From Biscogniauxia marginata (lineage: Eukaryota; Ascomycota; Sordariomycetes; Xylariales; Xylariaceae): DNA of 64,000 bases. A program made the position numbers and the translations under genes. Location: the NCBI GenBank assembly GCA_022695795.1, contig MU404055.1:496001-560000 (forward strand). The letters are read 5' to 3'. Under the pieces are notes generated by a model, which did not search any database, was not told the DNA's origin, and was given only the letters and a program-made list of their open reading frames with translations. How positions within the stretch are numbered: the first letter of the stretch is position 1; each line of letters opens with the position of its first letter. Of this stretch, positions 24,992 to 37,008 are shown piece after piece.

Positions 24992-26843
24992 TTATTTCTT
25001 CTGCCTACTAGCGTACAAGTTCTCGGCCGACGTGATGCAGTGCATATTCGCGCCCAACTTGTTCATCGTCTCCAGCCATTCCTCGTACTCGTCCGAGTCG
25101 AAAACGATACCGCCACCTAAGAGAACAAGGGGAAAAGGGGTTAGTTAGTTTAGTATCACTTGTAGTGATACATTGCTCCATCTACGTTCGTTCAATATCA
25201 AAATGGGCAAAAAGGGGGCGAGTGGGAGGGAGATCAAAGCCAGCCAAACAAGAAAAAAGGGGGTAAAGAACCCCCAAAAAATAAACCCAAAAGAAAACGT
25301 AAGAAAATAAAACCGACAGGATAGAGATATAAAAAATTCAACACGTACCAGCCTGCAAATACGCCACATCGTCCTTGACCACCATAGTCCGCAGCGCGAT
25401 ACACGTGTCCATGGCGCCCTCGCGCCCGGCCCCGTCGTACCCGAAGTACCCGACGGCGCCGGCGTAGACGCCGCGCTTCTCGCGCTCGAGCTCGGCGATG
25501 AGCTCCATGGCCTTCACCTTGGGGGCGCCCGACACGGTGCCGGCCGGGAAGATGGAGCGGAAGGCGTCGAAGCGCGTCTGCCCCGGCCGCAGGACCCCCG
25601 ACACCTGCGAGACGAGGTGCTGCACGTGGCTGAATTTCTCCACCACCATGAGCCGGTCGACGCGCGTCGTGAGCGGGTCGCAGACGCGGTTGATGTCGTT
25701 GCGCGCCAGGTCCACGAGCATGACGTGCTCGGCACGGTCCTTGAGTGAGGACTGCAGCTCGGCAGCGAGGCGCTCGTCCTCCTCGGGCGTGCGGCCGCGC
25801 TTCACCGTGCCGGCGATGGGGTGCGTGATGATGCGCCCCTCGTCCTCCTTGACCAGCAGCTCGGGCGAGGCGCCGACGATCTGGAAGTCCCGGCAGTTGA
25901 TGTAGAACAGGTACGGCGACGGGTTGACGGTGCGCAAGTGGCGGTAGATGTTGAAGGGGTGCAGCGAGGTCGGGCGGGCAAACCGCTGCGAGGGCACGGC
26001 TTGGATGATGTCGCCCGACACGATGTGCTTCTTCAGCTCGGTTACGTGCCCCTCGTAGCCGGCGCGGCCGATGTTGGATGTGTACTCCTGGTCGAGCTTG
26101 ATGGGCTTCTGCTCCGGAATGGGTATCTCGGGGGAACTGAGGACTTCGATGAGTTCGTGGATGGTGGCGGTAGCTTTCGCATATTCGTCGGCAAGGGTAT
26201 CTAGGTTCTCGGGGATGTTTAGGTAGGTGATGACCTTAATGACGCCGTAGAAGCGGTCGAAGGCTATGATGGTGTCGAACAGCATGAAAAGAGATTCAGG
26301 TATCTTGAGGACGTCTTTCATGGGGCGCGCCGTCTTGGGCTCGAAGTATCGCACGCAGTCGTAGCCAACATAGCCAATCGCACCACCAGTCAGCGGCGGC
26401 AGTCTGAGGTCGGGCACATCTGCGACAACATGCTGTGACAGCTCCTTCTCGAGCGCTGGTAGGGGATCTACCGAGTCGCCATGGCCTTCTCCCGTCTTCA
26501 GGATCTTGCGCGGACCCGCGCCGACGAAACTGTACCGGCCGACCTGCTCGGTGGCAGCGGTTTCCAAGAGGAAGGAGAACTCAGATTTGGAATGCGCCGA
26601 GATCTTGAGGTAGGCGGCGGACGGTGTGATTAGGTCGGCAGATATCTGGGCGTATATGGAAACTAGATTCGGCTTCTTGGGTCCCGTCTGGGGTTGTGCG
26701 AGAAGTTCCTTCACCGCGTCGAGCGACGGGAGTGTGGCATCCTGTGCGAGAGACGGTCGTCGAGCATTCTGTCAGCGTCTTGTTTCAAACACCACCAAGT
26801 TTTAGTCAATTGGGCGAGGCTAGTTGCTTACTGCTTGAGCCAT
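24992..26843 (-). CDS. TRP2: Anthranilate synthase component I
   Basis: Three exons on the minus strand, 26832-26843, 25349-26741 and 24992-25116, encode 509 residues. The first exon is only four codons (MAQA); the join continues [14 protein letters not shown]. The enzyme converts chorismate plus glutamine or ammonia into anthranilate, the first committed step to tryptophan, with the TRP1/TRP3-type glutamine amidotransferase partner encoded elsewhere. Diagnostic segments are FLLET (about 61-65, the tryptophan feedback region), [40 protein letters not shown] and [18 protein letters not shown] (the chorismate-binding core). The last exon completes [14 protein letters not shown] and ends ..YASRQKK. 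Length fits yeast Trp2. A Gcn4/CPC1-type site lies about 100 bases upstream. Confidence 0.95.
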
Positions 26844-27190
26844 GGTGGTGAGATCTGATGTCGCAATTCGGGGTATCAAGCTGACGTGGTGATATTCGCA
26901 TCCTCGAGTTGTGTCCTCTCACCAGTTTATATCAATTATGTTGACTCATTCCAATCCCCGGCTGTCGATGGACTTTCCCACCTCGTTTTTTGATATGCGA
27001 GGGGCAAGGACGAGGGGTAGGACGAGGGGTCCTGTGAAATACAGTAATCTCGCGTGTATTGACACTGTCTCGACATGCCCGAACCTGTCGTGTAACACAC
27101 CCACAACAGAGGAAAAGGAAGCGTAAAATACAGTGCGCTAAAACCTTTTGGCACCAACATTTTTCACTATCAGTCGATAAAAGATGCCTT
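26844..27190. other. TRP2 promoter region
   Basis: About 347 bases between the start of TRP2 (minus strand) and the end of the next minus-strand gene. Contains the TGACTCA element listed separately. The small ORFs here are not convincing. Confidence 0.6.
26942..26948. promoter_or_regulatory. Gcn4/CPC1-type TGACTCA site upstream of TRP2
   Basis: Perfect TGACTCA, about 99 bases upstream of the TRP2 start codon on the gene's 5' side. Gcn4 in yeast and CPC1 in filamentous fungi bind this core and raise amino-acid biosynthetic genes during starvation. The 7-mer occurs elsewhere in the window too (e.g. about 13640), so position, not rarity, supports it. Confidence 0.65.
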
Positions 27191-27878
27191 TCAGCTCTCG
27201 ACAGCCAACGCCTTGGCCCCGACCAGTCTCGCATTCGCTCCCTTGCCGTCCGTCGTCACGACCCAATACTCGACCTTGACGCTCCCCTTAGCGACCCGGT
27301 ACACCCGCACATCGTTGCCTTTGCCCGCCTTGCGCACCGCATCCAGGATTGTCTTGTACTGTCCCTGCGTGTCCCAGTCCGCCGGGTCTTGGATCTCGAT
27401 ATCCGCCTTCGACGGGTCGGCGTGTTGTATCAGGGACGCAAACTCCTCTGTGTTTTACCAGAATAACTAGGGTGTTAGCTAGCATTTCTCTATACGTTTA
27501 TATATATGTATATGTATATATTATGTTTCCTGAAGTTGCATGATCCGACCCAGAAATAATAGCACAGAAATTTAAAGACCGTGAGAAGAGACCTTTGAGA
27601 AAGAGGGAAAAAAGGAAAGAAAAAAAACCCTCTTGCGTACCCTCATCTGGCAAGCCCTTACCGCCCTCGTCCCACGCCAGGCTGACGGGCACGAACGGTT
27701 CGTCTGCATCGCTGACGTAGAAGCTATCCTTCGTAGCCTCTTGGATCGCCGCGGGGATCACTGCGCCTTCGTCCGTGGCCTTGAACTCTTGCTGCTTGTC
27801 TTGCGTCTTGGTGTATCCCTCGCTCGGGTCCTTGTTCGCCTTGTCTAGGAAGGCCATATAGTCCTCATCCGATGCCAT
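27191..27878 (-). CDS. Small conserved fungal protein of unknown function
   Basis: Two exons on the minus strand, 27641-27878 and 27191-27447, encode 164 residues. The donor is GTACGC and the acceptor ACACAG; the phase-1 join gives GLPDE-EEFASLIQHADP. The 193-nt intron is AT-rich with a TATATA run. The protein is soluble, acidic at the N-terminus (MASDEDYMAFLDKANKDP) and ends with a predicted beta-strand-rich domain (VRVYRVAKGSVKVEYWVV). I do not recognise a named family, but the clean frame and codon use argue for a real, probably conserved, gene. No signal peptide or membrane helix. Confidence 0.8.
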
Positions 27879-28836
27879 CTTCGCTTCTGTGGTCCTCGTC
27901 GTCGTGAAACAACTCGCGGGTGGTAGTCGGGTGTCGATTCGCGGCGAGAGGGGCCCTTTGAGCGGCCGGGTGCTCGACTTGCGATTGGCTGGGAAGTGGT
28001 GGTAGCAAGGCAATCTATTGCTAGTAGAAGACGAGCTAAAGCTTTTCTTCCGAGCCGATCCTGCTGGATTCAAGTTGGGAGTGCAGTGGGAAAGACGATC
28101 GCGAAAGGCGTGTTTCCAGGATAGTTGCAAGCGTTTCATTGATTCAACCAGCCCAAGTTTGCGTTGTAAAGCTCCTGTCATTCGTCACGACATGCCATTT
28201 GAATCAAGCGTTAAGACATGCTCTACTTAAGCTAGCTTGGTTACATCATACATACCTGGAAATTTCCACTTGGCGCTAGTACCTAGACCGTGACGAGGTA
28301 CGTACCTGTATCTTTCCAAATCAGATACCACTTTGTATAGTCTAGATATTTTCATTATGTTCACCAGACATCATACACGAATAAGTACCTATAGGTAATT
28401 GCCATACATATATTCATCGGTAGAGAATTACGATGTTATCACAAAACAGTATAGTGAAAAATGATCATCTACTATAACCATGATATATGCTAGAAGATCA
28501 TAGTATATCATCTACCATCGCGGGAGAGGGGGAATAGGAAGCGATTAGGTAGGGGCTCAACTAGCAAGTAGACCTACATAGCCTGTAGTCCTCGGTAGGT
28601 ATTGGGCACACAAGACAAGAATGGATAGCCTCGCATAATCACAATCAAAAGGGAAGCATATATATAGTTATGGACTTTCATGGCTTTCACTCATTTTTTT
28701 TTCGTTCTCATATGCAGTTTTTCATTAGCTGCAACTCAAATGCCAATCCCTAGACCACGCCCAACGCAGTAGCCGAAAAGTGAACCACGAACACCGATGC
28801 AAAGTCCAGATAGATGCAAGGAAATGTCCAGCTCTT
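27879..28836. other. Spacer between unknown gene and RPL3
   Basis: Promoter of the 27.2-27.9 kb gene and the 3' region of RPL3, both on the minus strand. AT-rich from about 28230. No gene seen. Confidence 0.55.
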
Positions 28837-30224
28837 TTACGAGCTCTGGACAAGATCCTTCTTGAGAGTACCCTGGTACTGCTTCTTCTCGGCAGGTGTC
28901 TGGAAGGCACCGTGACCAAACTCGGAAGCCGTGTCGATCCATTTCAGCTGCACCTTCTCCAAGGCTCTTCTCGAAGTGTGGGTGAACATCGACTTTCTCA
29001 GCGTCATGACTCGCTTCTTGACACCAGGAATCGAGCCCTTGACCATGACGAAGTCGTTCTTGACCTCACCATATCGGACAAAGCCACCCAGACTAGAGCC
29101 ATGTTAGTACAGAGTTGACCAAGTAAGGTCTAATTGTCACTTACGGAGTAATCGTCTTCTTGGTAACGTCTTGTTCGGTGGAGGCGTTTGAATCGCTGTC
29201 ACCCTTGCCGATACGGTAGACCTTGTGGTTGACCGAGGTACGGTGGTGGTAACCCATCTGACCAGCACGAGCGACGGTCCACTGCACGTGGGACGGATGC
29301 CAGGCACCGATACAGGCGACCTTTCGGAGACCCTTGTGAGTCTTTCGCGGGAGCTTCTTGGTACCCCATCGGGCAGTGACACCGTTGAAGCCGTGACCCT
29401 TGGTGACGGCAATGACGTCGATCATCTCGTCTTGCTCGAAGATGCTGTCGATGCTGACAGGCTTCTCGAAGAGGCCGTGGCCAAAGGCGACCTTGTCAGC
29501 GACGGAACCGCCGTTGACCTGGATCTCCATGAGGTGGGCCTTCTTCTGCTTCAGGGGCGTCTTTCGAATCTGGGTGTGAGCGAGGACACGGACGACGGTG
29601 CAGTACTTCTTGATACGCTCGAGCTCGCGGGTGATGGAGGAGCCGCTAGACTCCGAGTGCTTCTTAGCGTACTTGGTGAAGGCCTTCTTCTTGCTCTTGT
29701 ACCAGTTCTTGTAGAAGCGGCGCTTGACCTCGTCGCTCAAGTGTTCGGCCCAGACGGTGGTTAGGGACCGCAGACCACGGGGTGTCTCGATGTAGCCCAC
29801 AAGACCAACAACGATCATCTGTTTCATAGATGTTAGCCATAGGCACAGAGCCAAGCGGGCTGCGTTGTTCGTACAGGTGGAGTATCAATGATCGAGACGG
29901 CCTCGACAATTTCCTTCTTGTGCGACTTGGCACCGGGTCGGTCGAGGTCGCGGACGATGGTCGTCATACCAGCCTTGTAGCCCAGGGCGGCGGTAAGGTG
30001 GACGGGCTTCTTGGGGTCATCCTTGGGGAAGCTATTTGCAAAGAATTGGCAGTTAGCACCGAGCCGTGAGTAAAGTAGAGTGAGGGCAGAGCATAGAAGC
30101 TCGGGATTTGCGAAAATTGCATCTTAACTTACGACTTGACCTTTCCTCGGTGACGGGCGGCACGCTTTCTGGGCAAGAAGGCCAGAGAGCCGTGGCGAGG
30201 AGCCTCGAACTTACGGTGCGACAT
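28837..30224 (-). CDS. RPL3: 60S ribosomal protein L3 (uL3)
   Basis: Four exons on the minus strand, 30133-30224, 29875-30031, 29145-29818 and 28837-29092, encode 392 residues, the usual length. All introns are short with GTAAGT/GTACGA donors; the last has a perfect TACTAAC branch. The start [20 protein letters not shown] is nearly invariant in eukaryotes. uL3 sits at the peptidyl-transferase centre. Trp256 of GAWHPSHV corresponds to yeast Trp255 of the central loop, and His244 of KTHKG to yeast His243, which is methylated by Hpm1. These correspondences are by recalled alignment. Expression is expected to be very high and tied to growth. Upstream at 30405-30429 are motif copies that fit fungal ribosomal-protein promoters. 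Confidence 0.98.
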
Positions 30225-30404
30225 CTTGGATTGATTCCCTGGTGTTAGTAGAAGATGTCAATCGTTGGGTCGTAGGTTGGGAGAATGGAGGGTATAGAAA
30301 AAAGTTCGCGGGTGGGAAAAGTTGGCTTACTTTTTCCTTAGCAAATGATTGTGGGTGTGTGCAAATTCCGGAAATTAGCCGAACTTAGCAAGCACCAGGA
30401 GCAG

Positions 30405-30412
30405 AACCCTAA
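30405..30412. promoter_or_regulatory. Telobox (AACCCTAA) in the RPL3 promoter
   Basis: AACCCTAA, TTAGGGTT on the gene's strand, about 181 bases upstream of the RPL3 start. It resembles the telomere repeat and is the target of Tbf1-type factors, which control ribosomal-protein genes in many non-Saccharomyces fungi. An identical 8-mer also occurs at about 1277, so the context matters. Confidence 0.6.
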
Positions 30413-30419
30413 AATATCC

Positions 30420-30429
30420 ATCACGTGAT
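30420..30429. promoter_or_regulatory. ATCACGTGAT palindrome in the RPL3 promoter
   Basis: Perfect 10-base palindrome containing TCACGTGA, the Cbf1-type E-box, 7 bases beyond the telobox. Cbf1 together with Tbf1 is known at ribosomal-protein promoters in Candida albicans. Confidence 0.6.
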
Positions 30430-30504
30430 TGCATCCTCGTACCTACCTACCTACATAGTAAACCAGGTCTAAGCTTTAGTCCCACTTAATACTACCTACA
30501 TACA

Positions 30505-30514
30505 TACCTAGGTA
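30505..30514. repeat. TACCTAGGTA palindrome
   Basis: Exact copy of a 10-base palindrome found at least six times in this window; followed by a GGTAGGTAGG extension. Confidence 0.75.
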
Positions 30515-31025
30515 GGTAGGTAGCATTTCACTCGCTAAAGCAAAAACCGACCACCTGAACAATATCTGATAACTCTATAACGTGCACTATTAAGAACTAA
30601 GTTCCACTCCAGTAAATATCTAGGTACTAGGTAAGCGTAGATAGGTCCAGCCGCTCTGTGCATAAGAGTCATGCAAGTACCTACCGTAGGAAATCACAAG
30701 CCGCAGATATCAAAATTACAAGGGAGATCGATACAGTCACCGAAGAGAGAGAGAGAGAAAGCATGATGACGAAGAAGAGCAGTAGATAACTCTATTTAAG
30801 ATACTCGATCTAAGTACACATATTTGATTCATCATACTGAATAAAGTAAATAATTCAAACGATGGACACACTGTTAAGAGTGTCGCTCTGACAGTGAAAT
30901 ACGATCAGCATCTCTACATCGCGCTTTTATACACTCCAACGCAATCCTGAACAACGAAGAAAAGGGTATGCCTTCAATGGTGGATTCCCGCTTGCAAGAA
31001 TCAGGTAGTTAAATAAAACGGCGGA

Positions 31026-34009
31026 TTAAGCAGTCCCCTCTGCCTTTGGTGTGGGCCCCATTATCCCATTCATCCCGGCACTCGTCGGTGTTGTAGTTTT
31101 CAGTTCCCCAGTCACCGAGCCAGGCCCAGATGTCGGTCCACCGACTGGTACCTTCTTCTCTTCCTCCCCACTGTCATCGTAATCGTCGTCAACATCCATC
31201 TTCCGGGCCGCACGTTCAGGCTCATCCATCCGAGGAGGGGCTGGGGCAGGAGGGTGATCGAGCCTTTGCCGCTCATCCGGAGGATAATCTTTGGGAGCTG
31301 GGCTGGGCTGCGGTACTTCATGGATGAGGCCTTGCATGGGCGACGGGCCTTGTTGCATTGGAGGGAGATGGTTTGGGGGCACAGAATGCGCCGGAGGGTG
31401 ATGAGCAGCTTCCGAGGGGTGATAATTCTCGTTGGCATGCCTCTGGTCCTCAGCGCGGCGAAGCTCTTCAACGCGTCTCTGGTCTTCAACACGTCTGTGC
31501 TCTTCCATGCGACGTTGCTCCTCAAAACGAATAGCATCTGGAGAGCGACGGTAAGGATCCCGTGGTGGGGTCGAGGGCTGGCGATGACCGATCTCTTGCA
31601 TACGGGACCGGTTCTCCTCGTTGGCAGGCTTCTTAATAGATGGCTCATCCTCCCATTCTCGCCTCCTCTTAGAAGCTACGGAAGGCGGGCGATCATCTCG
31701 GTGCAACTCGGGACCGAGTGGGCCTTTTGGGCCCAGAGGAACTCCTGACTCTATGCTACTAGGCATCCCCGGCTCTGGGTGGTGTGCGTATGGAGGCTGG
31801 TGCTGCGGATAGGCAGACTTGGGAGATGGCATGCGGTTGTCATGCATCGGCCGCGATTCAGAACGAGGGGAGCCAGGCCGGTAAGGCATCAAGGGGTGCG
31901 GTGGGGGCGCACCGTTAGGTGGGCCGTTTGTAGGTGCCATACTCGAAGGTGCTGGAGTATAGTTAGGATTCGTGACGCGAGCAGGGCCCTGAGCAGGTGG
32001 AGGAGGCTGCTGAGGTCCCGGCAGTGGAGGGCCATACTGTGTTGGTGGGCCAGGGGAAGGGCCTCTTCGGATCGGCGCCGGACCAGGCCGACTTGCGTCT
32101 CCATAGGGTCTTATTTCTTGACGAGGACTTGGCTGCCGTGGAAGAGGGGGCGGAGGTCCACGAAAAGGCTCTCGTTGTTCATATGGATTAGGCGGCTGAG
32201 GAGGGTTGATGTCACTTGTTCGTTGACCCCAGCCGTTAGCGGCAGCAGGTCCGGGAGGTCGGTGAGCCGTGCCCGGTCCGGATTGTTGTATCGGCCCAGA
32301 GCCCGGCCAGGCAGGAGCCTGTGGACCCTGGGCTCCGTATGACTGAGGATGCACGTCAGTTGGCACAGCTTGTCCTGCAGTCTGACCAGCCCGCAATAAT
32401 TGGAGTCTGGCTTTGATGTGTGGGTTGGCCGGGTCCAGTTCCGCCGCCCTTTGGTATGCGTCGAGCGCATCACTGATCTGGTTATTACAAGATTCGTACT
32501 AGGTCGTGGTCAGTCCTAGTATGTGCGAATTGGAAAAAGGAAGCAAACTTACTAAAGTGCCCAGGTCATACCAAACCTCAGAGATGTACGGGTTCAGGCG
32601 TATCGCACGGGAATATGCATCTAGCGCATCTCGGTACTGATTGATCTGGTAGTATAGAACACCAATCGAGCACCAAAATGTTGGGTTCCGGCCGTCACGG
32701 TACACCGCCTGCTGGTATGCTTCATACGCCTTGGGGTATTTCTGTTGTGACATGTAGCAGCGGCCAAGGAGATACCAGCTTTGGGCGTCGTTGTTGTCTG
32801 CCACGTGTGAGTTAGAGATAATGCGAAGCTGTCTTAGTCATAGGGCTACGCACCGGAAGATACAGATTTTTCGAGATATTCAATCGCGCGCTCCTGGGTC
32901 TGGAAGCTGTTGCTCTGCTGATGATGGAGCCAACCCAACTGCTGCAAAACCTTAGCATGGGTTGGGTCGCGATCAAGCACCCTTCCATAGGCAACTTTGG
33001 CGCTATCGTACTACATAAAGTTAGCAAGTATCAAGAGTCGCGATTCAATTATACATACATCTTTTTGCTGCTCGTGTACATGGCCAATCTGGAACCAGAT
33101 GTCCTCCTCGGTCAACGGGGGCGGAGGAGAGTTGACGATGTATTTGAAGCACTGTACTTCGTTAGCGCAAGTCCAGGGGATGGGTGAATGCATTTGCATA
33201 TGCTTATATGTGTTTCATACTTCTAAACTTTGGCCGAACTTGGACTGCTGCTTGTATATTATACCGAGTCGGAAGTAAATTTCATTGGCCTTCTCAAAAT
33301 CAGGTTGCATCTGCATGACCTGAGAGAACGCTTCCTCGGCATGGTCTAGCGATCCGTATCTATCATACAGAATACCAATACCGTACCACAATTTTGGTTC
33401 CTATCGGATGTGAGCCAACGCGCAAGACAGATTCACGTAAAGCCGGGGCAGTTTCCATTACCTTTGGATTCGGTAGGTTTACTAGAGCAGACTGATAGGC
33501 AGCATACGCCTGCTGCAAATCATCCATCATTAGGTAGCAATGTCCTGCCAAGATAGTTTAGTGAGATGCGAAAAGTGCACAATGTTCAAGAAGCTGAGCA
33601 TACCGAGGCTTCCCCAGACTTCACCATTGTTGGCTTCTATTTTCAAGATCGCTTGTAGGTATTCCACCGCCTTTGGAAAATCTTCGCGAGTTCGCAGAAT
33701 TAAGCTGATGGCGTTCATCGCCGGAACCGAGTTCGGGTTCGCGTTGAGAGCGCGCTCGTATGCGACCATGGCGTCATCGTAATTCCCAAGAAGTTCGGAG
33801 AAACTGCCTGTTTACCGCGTCAATCAATTGGACGAAGGAGCGCCTACGAAGGCCTACATACCTATCTGCATCCATAGAGCTTCATTGACGGCGATTATGT
33901 GTCGCGACGGCGTCCATTGGCCGCCTTGGGCAGGTCCGGGGGGCGGCGCAGGCGGACCGTGGTGTTGCATCTGCATCGCCATCTGCGGCGAGGGGTGATG
34001 GTTCGCCAT
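31026..34009 (-). CDS. SSN6: TPR corepressor Ssn6/Cyc8 homologue
   Basis: Eight exons on the minus strand: 33862-34009, 33604-33807, 33462-33544, 33221-33400, 33059-33151, 32854-33010, 32553-32797, 31026-32498; 860 residues. With Tup1 it forms the general transcriptional corepressor. Residues about 40-380 are tandem tetratricopeptide repeats, seen as W..LG/A..Y..A patterns: GSFSELLGNYDDAMVAYERA, WYLLGRCYMSQQKYPKAYEA and VWYDLGTLYESC. About ten repeats are expected in the family. The N-terminus is Met/Gln/Pro-rich. The last exon encodes a 490-residue Pro/Gln-rich tail with an arginine/glutamate heptad-like stretch (EEQRRMEEHRRVEDQRRVEE) and an acidic end. Each splice join preserves TPR periodicity. 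No paralogue or TUP1 gene is in the window. Confidence 0.95.
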
Positions 34010-36064
34010 GGCCGTCTAGAGCCGTCAACTAAGACCACCCAGTGCGATTGGGCAGTATCAAAGCCGTCTTGTGTATAACCAAGGCGACTCCCGGGAGGCT
34101 GAGAACCGAACCTAAGCCTTGTAGATGTGGAGACGGGCTTAAGTTTTCTCTGATACGGAGAGCGACGAAATGAAACGATAAAAAGACAAAAGGGAAAAAA
34201 GCTGGACGTGGGAAGCTTCGCGCGGCTGCGACGAGAACTGGTTGTAGAGACAGGACAGGCGGAGGTGACGGGACTGGGAAAGCCCAACGACGCTCGCGAC
34301 CGACGATGACGGGCTCGCAGGTCCTCTAGAGCTTATCCGCCGACTACCTCGCAGGTGTGGCAAGGACCCGAGGGCTAGAAAAGGCTGGGACAGCCGGTGG
34401 GATTATGTCGAAATAGGATGAAAGCAGGGTGTTGAAGCGTGATGCTTCAGTGTCTGGACATCGCAATGCTGGTGAAGAGGGGGGAGAAGAATTGGCGGTG
34501 GAGAGACGACGGGAAGGACGACAAGAGAAGGTCGGATGGCCCAAGGAGATTTCGAACGGGCAATGCTCTCACTCAGACTCAACTCCCCTAACCCACGGCG
34601 ACAAGCGCAGCTCGACAAGACAACAGGGGCGTAAAGTGGACTTGTGGAGCGAGGGACCAGGCCAGAGTTCCTGGGACAAGATGTGGTGAAGCACCAAGTA
34701 GATTGCATGTACCCGTTCGTAGAGGTCCGCCCATAGTCTGGTGGGTCTCGGCTTATAGTGGAGACGGGATACCCGCATTTCGTTGTCCCCTTCCTTGCGC
34801 CTGTCAGGTACGTACCCCAGCTGCTATGCGATGTTGGGTACTTAGGTACAAACCTGCTTTGCGTCTTTTCCATTTGCAATGGCTGACACGCCCGAAGACA
34901 TCGTCACGATTAGGTACGATCACAGCCCCCGCTTCCCTCTCGGGCCCCCCTGATGCTGCATCTAAGGTGATATTATTGCCATAGTTGTCGCCGTCCATTG
35001 CCATAATTACCCCGACATCCAACATCGCCATGTGGTGATCATTTGACTCGGTGTATGTAATGTCTGCCGCCTGAGTCTTATCCACCCGCACGAAACTCAT
35101 CGATGCGCCTGCAGTATAACAAACAGAGTCCCCCCCCCCTTTCTGACTCGATAGGCATGTAGATTTTGATCTCCTCCCGACCACCCAATATTTTGGGAGT
35201 GTCCCTATCCCGTATTGACCGCTCTCGCCCGCTCAACGGTGAATGATGTGAATGATGCTCCCCTTCGAGATCTATGCCTATATGTAGGTGTGCATGCGCA
35301 TTCCATTGTGATGCCCCAGAGCCCCCCTTCTCTCCCGTCTTCTCGAAAGTTTCTGTGGTGGTGTGGCGAGTCATATACGAAAAGGCTGGCTGGCTTGGCT
35401 GAAAGACGATGCGTGCGGCTGGGTCCCACGTTAGATACATTAACCTTGATCGAACCCAAACTCGCAGGGCCCGTTCCTGGGTAGAGCTACTTACGAGGTA
35501 CTTCACGCCACCTGGAGAAACCTGCCACCAAAGTTCCGAAACACTCCCAAATTTGGTCTCCTCCGCCGGGACGCGGCTCGGACGGATTCGCTTTTACCTC
35601 GCCGCTTGGCCTGGGCGTGCCCCAGAAGATAATTGTTTGGTAGGCTTACAGACCCTTGCAGGGGGGAGGGGGGGCGTGTGGGCGGTCATATTGCAGGTCT
35701 TGGCAAGGTGATGCCACACACCCATTCATTCATTCCTTGAAGGAACCTAAAGCAGAGACCATCTGAAATTGAGGGACGCTTATCTCCCTTCGGGGCATTT
35801 ATCCTCATCAAACGCTTTATGACGAAGACCTCGACGTATAGGAACGAGCTACCCAAGACAGCTAGACCCTTCTAGCACTACTGTACGTAATTCCCCCAAA
35901 CCACCCACACGACAACGCATCAACACCGCATTTTGCGCATGTGGCTGGCAAACAAATGCCCGATCGCAATCACGAGCCTAGCCAAAAAGAACCCGAAGAG
36001 AAAAAAGGAAAAGAGGAAACACGGGAGGAATATATATACCACTATACAGACATACATATATGCC

Positions 36065-36092
36065 ATATATATATAGAGAGAGAGAGAGAGAG
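36065..36092. repeat. (TA)n(GA)n microsatellite
   Basis: ATATATATA followed by AGAGAGAGAGAGAG. Confidence 0.85.
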
Positions 36093-36148
36093 CTAATATG
36101 ATGGCTCTCGCCAATGACGTTGCCGCTCCGCACCTAGTGTAGTATAAG

Positions 36149-36170
36149 TACCTAGGTATGTACCTAGGTA
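36149..36170. repeat. Two TACCTAGGTA palindromes in tandem
   Basis: Exact copies at 36149-36158 and 36161-36170, two bases apart, followed by GGTAG. Confidence 0.75.
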
Positions 36171-36978
36171 GGTAGAGATGGGCAGATCCTCTCGATAGGA
36201 ACGTGCGCGAGATCTCCATGTCTCCGTAATACATACAAGAATAAATGAATACCCGTTGTTGCGACCTGTTCGTTAGGCAGTGGGCCTTTCGTATCAGGCG
36301 AGCCGCTATTGCCGGGCTTCTGTGTCGAGGCAGTTGAGTACAAAAAACTTTTGGTGCCTACGCAGATCTCCCCGTCGCTTAAAAAGGAGCAATAGGCGAT
36401 GAAGCACTAAATCATTCAAGCAGCAGGGGAAGCGATCCGGCATTCTTTCCAGGTCACATCATCTACTGATGCAATGCAATCTCAATCTGTCAGGCCAGTG
36501 GTAAAAAAAATAAATAAACTGGGGAACGAGAACAATCAATAAACGTCGGCACGTGAGACGCCTTGCGTAGAACTGAGGGGGGGGAAAGAAAAGTTCTCTG
36601 TGCGCTAAGTCGTGGTAATGAATACCCAGGGTAGCCAAGGAGCCAATCTCGTCATCTCCCGAAGATCGAGAGGTAAAGAAACACCGACTATGTGGCGCTA
36701 ATTTTGAGATTGGGGGGAGACAGGGAGGGAGAAGAATGATTAAAAATGTAAGAATTAAATATAAAAAAAAATATAAAAAAATAAAAATAAAGGGAGGTGT
36801 GATCATTCCTATTAAGGCAGTGTGGACTGGCACACTATCACCCTTCTTCTAGAAAGCCCACGTGTCAGGGGGGCGCCGGCTGTTAGAATGTACCTACGTT
36901 TCGTCCAGGGCTTTACAGTAGATGGCTTACCTCTTACGAATCCTGAGTATAATCCGGTCACTCCACAGATAGCTCCCG

Positions 36979-37008
36979 TATTATTATTATTATCATTATT
37001 ATTATTAA
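36979..37008. repeat. (ATT)n microsatellite
   Basis: ATTATTATTATTATC then ATTATTATT, one interruption. Confidence 0.85.

Larger units (their letters stand above)
30225..31025. other. RPL3 promoter and SSN6 3' region
   Basis: About 800 bases between two minus-strand genes. Includes a polypyrimidine/polypurine leader, the telobox and CACGTG elements, a TACCTAGGTA palindrome at 30505-30514, and a GAGAGA run near 30750. Confidence 0.6.

Noticed and set aside
35078..35506. 142-codon minus-strand ORF and neighbours in the SSN6-TMEM115 gap
   Set aside because: Overlap each other on both strands without family patterns; most lack an ATG.
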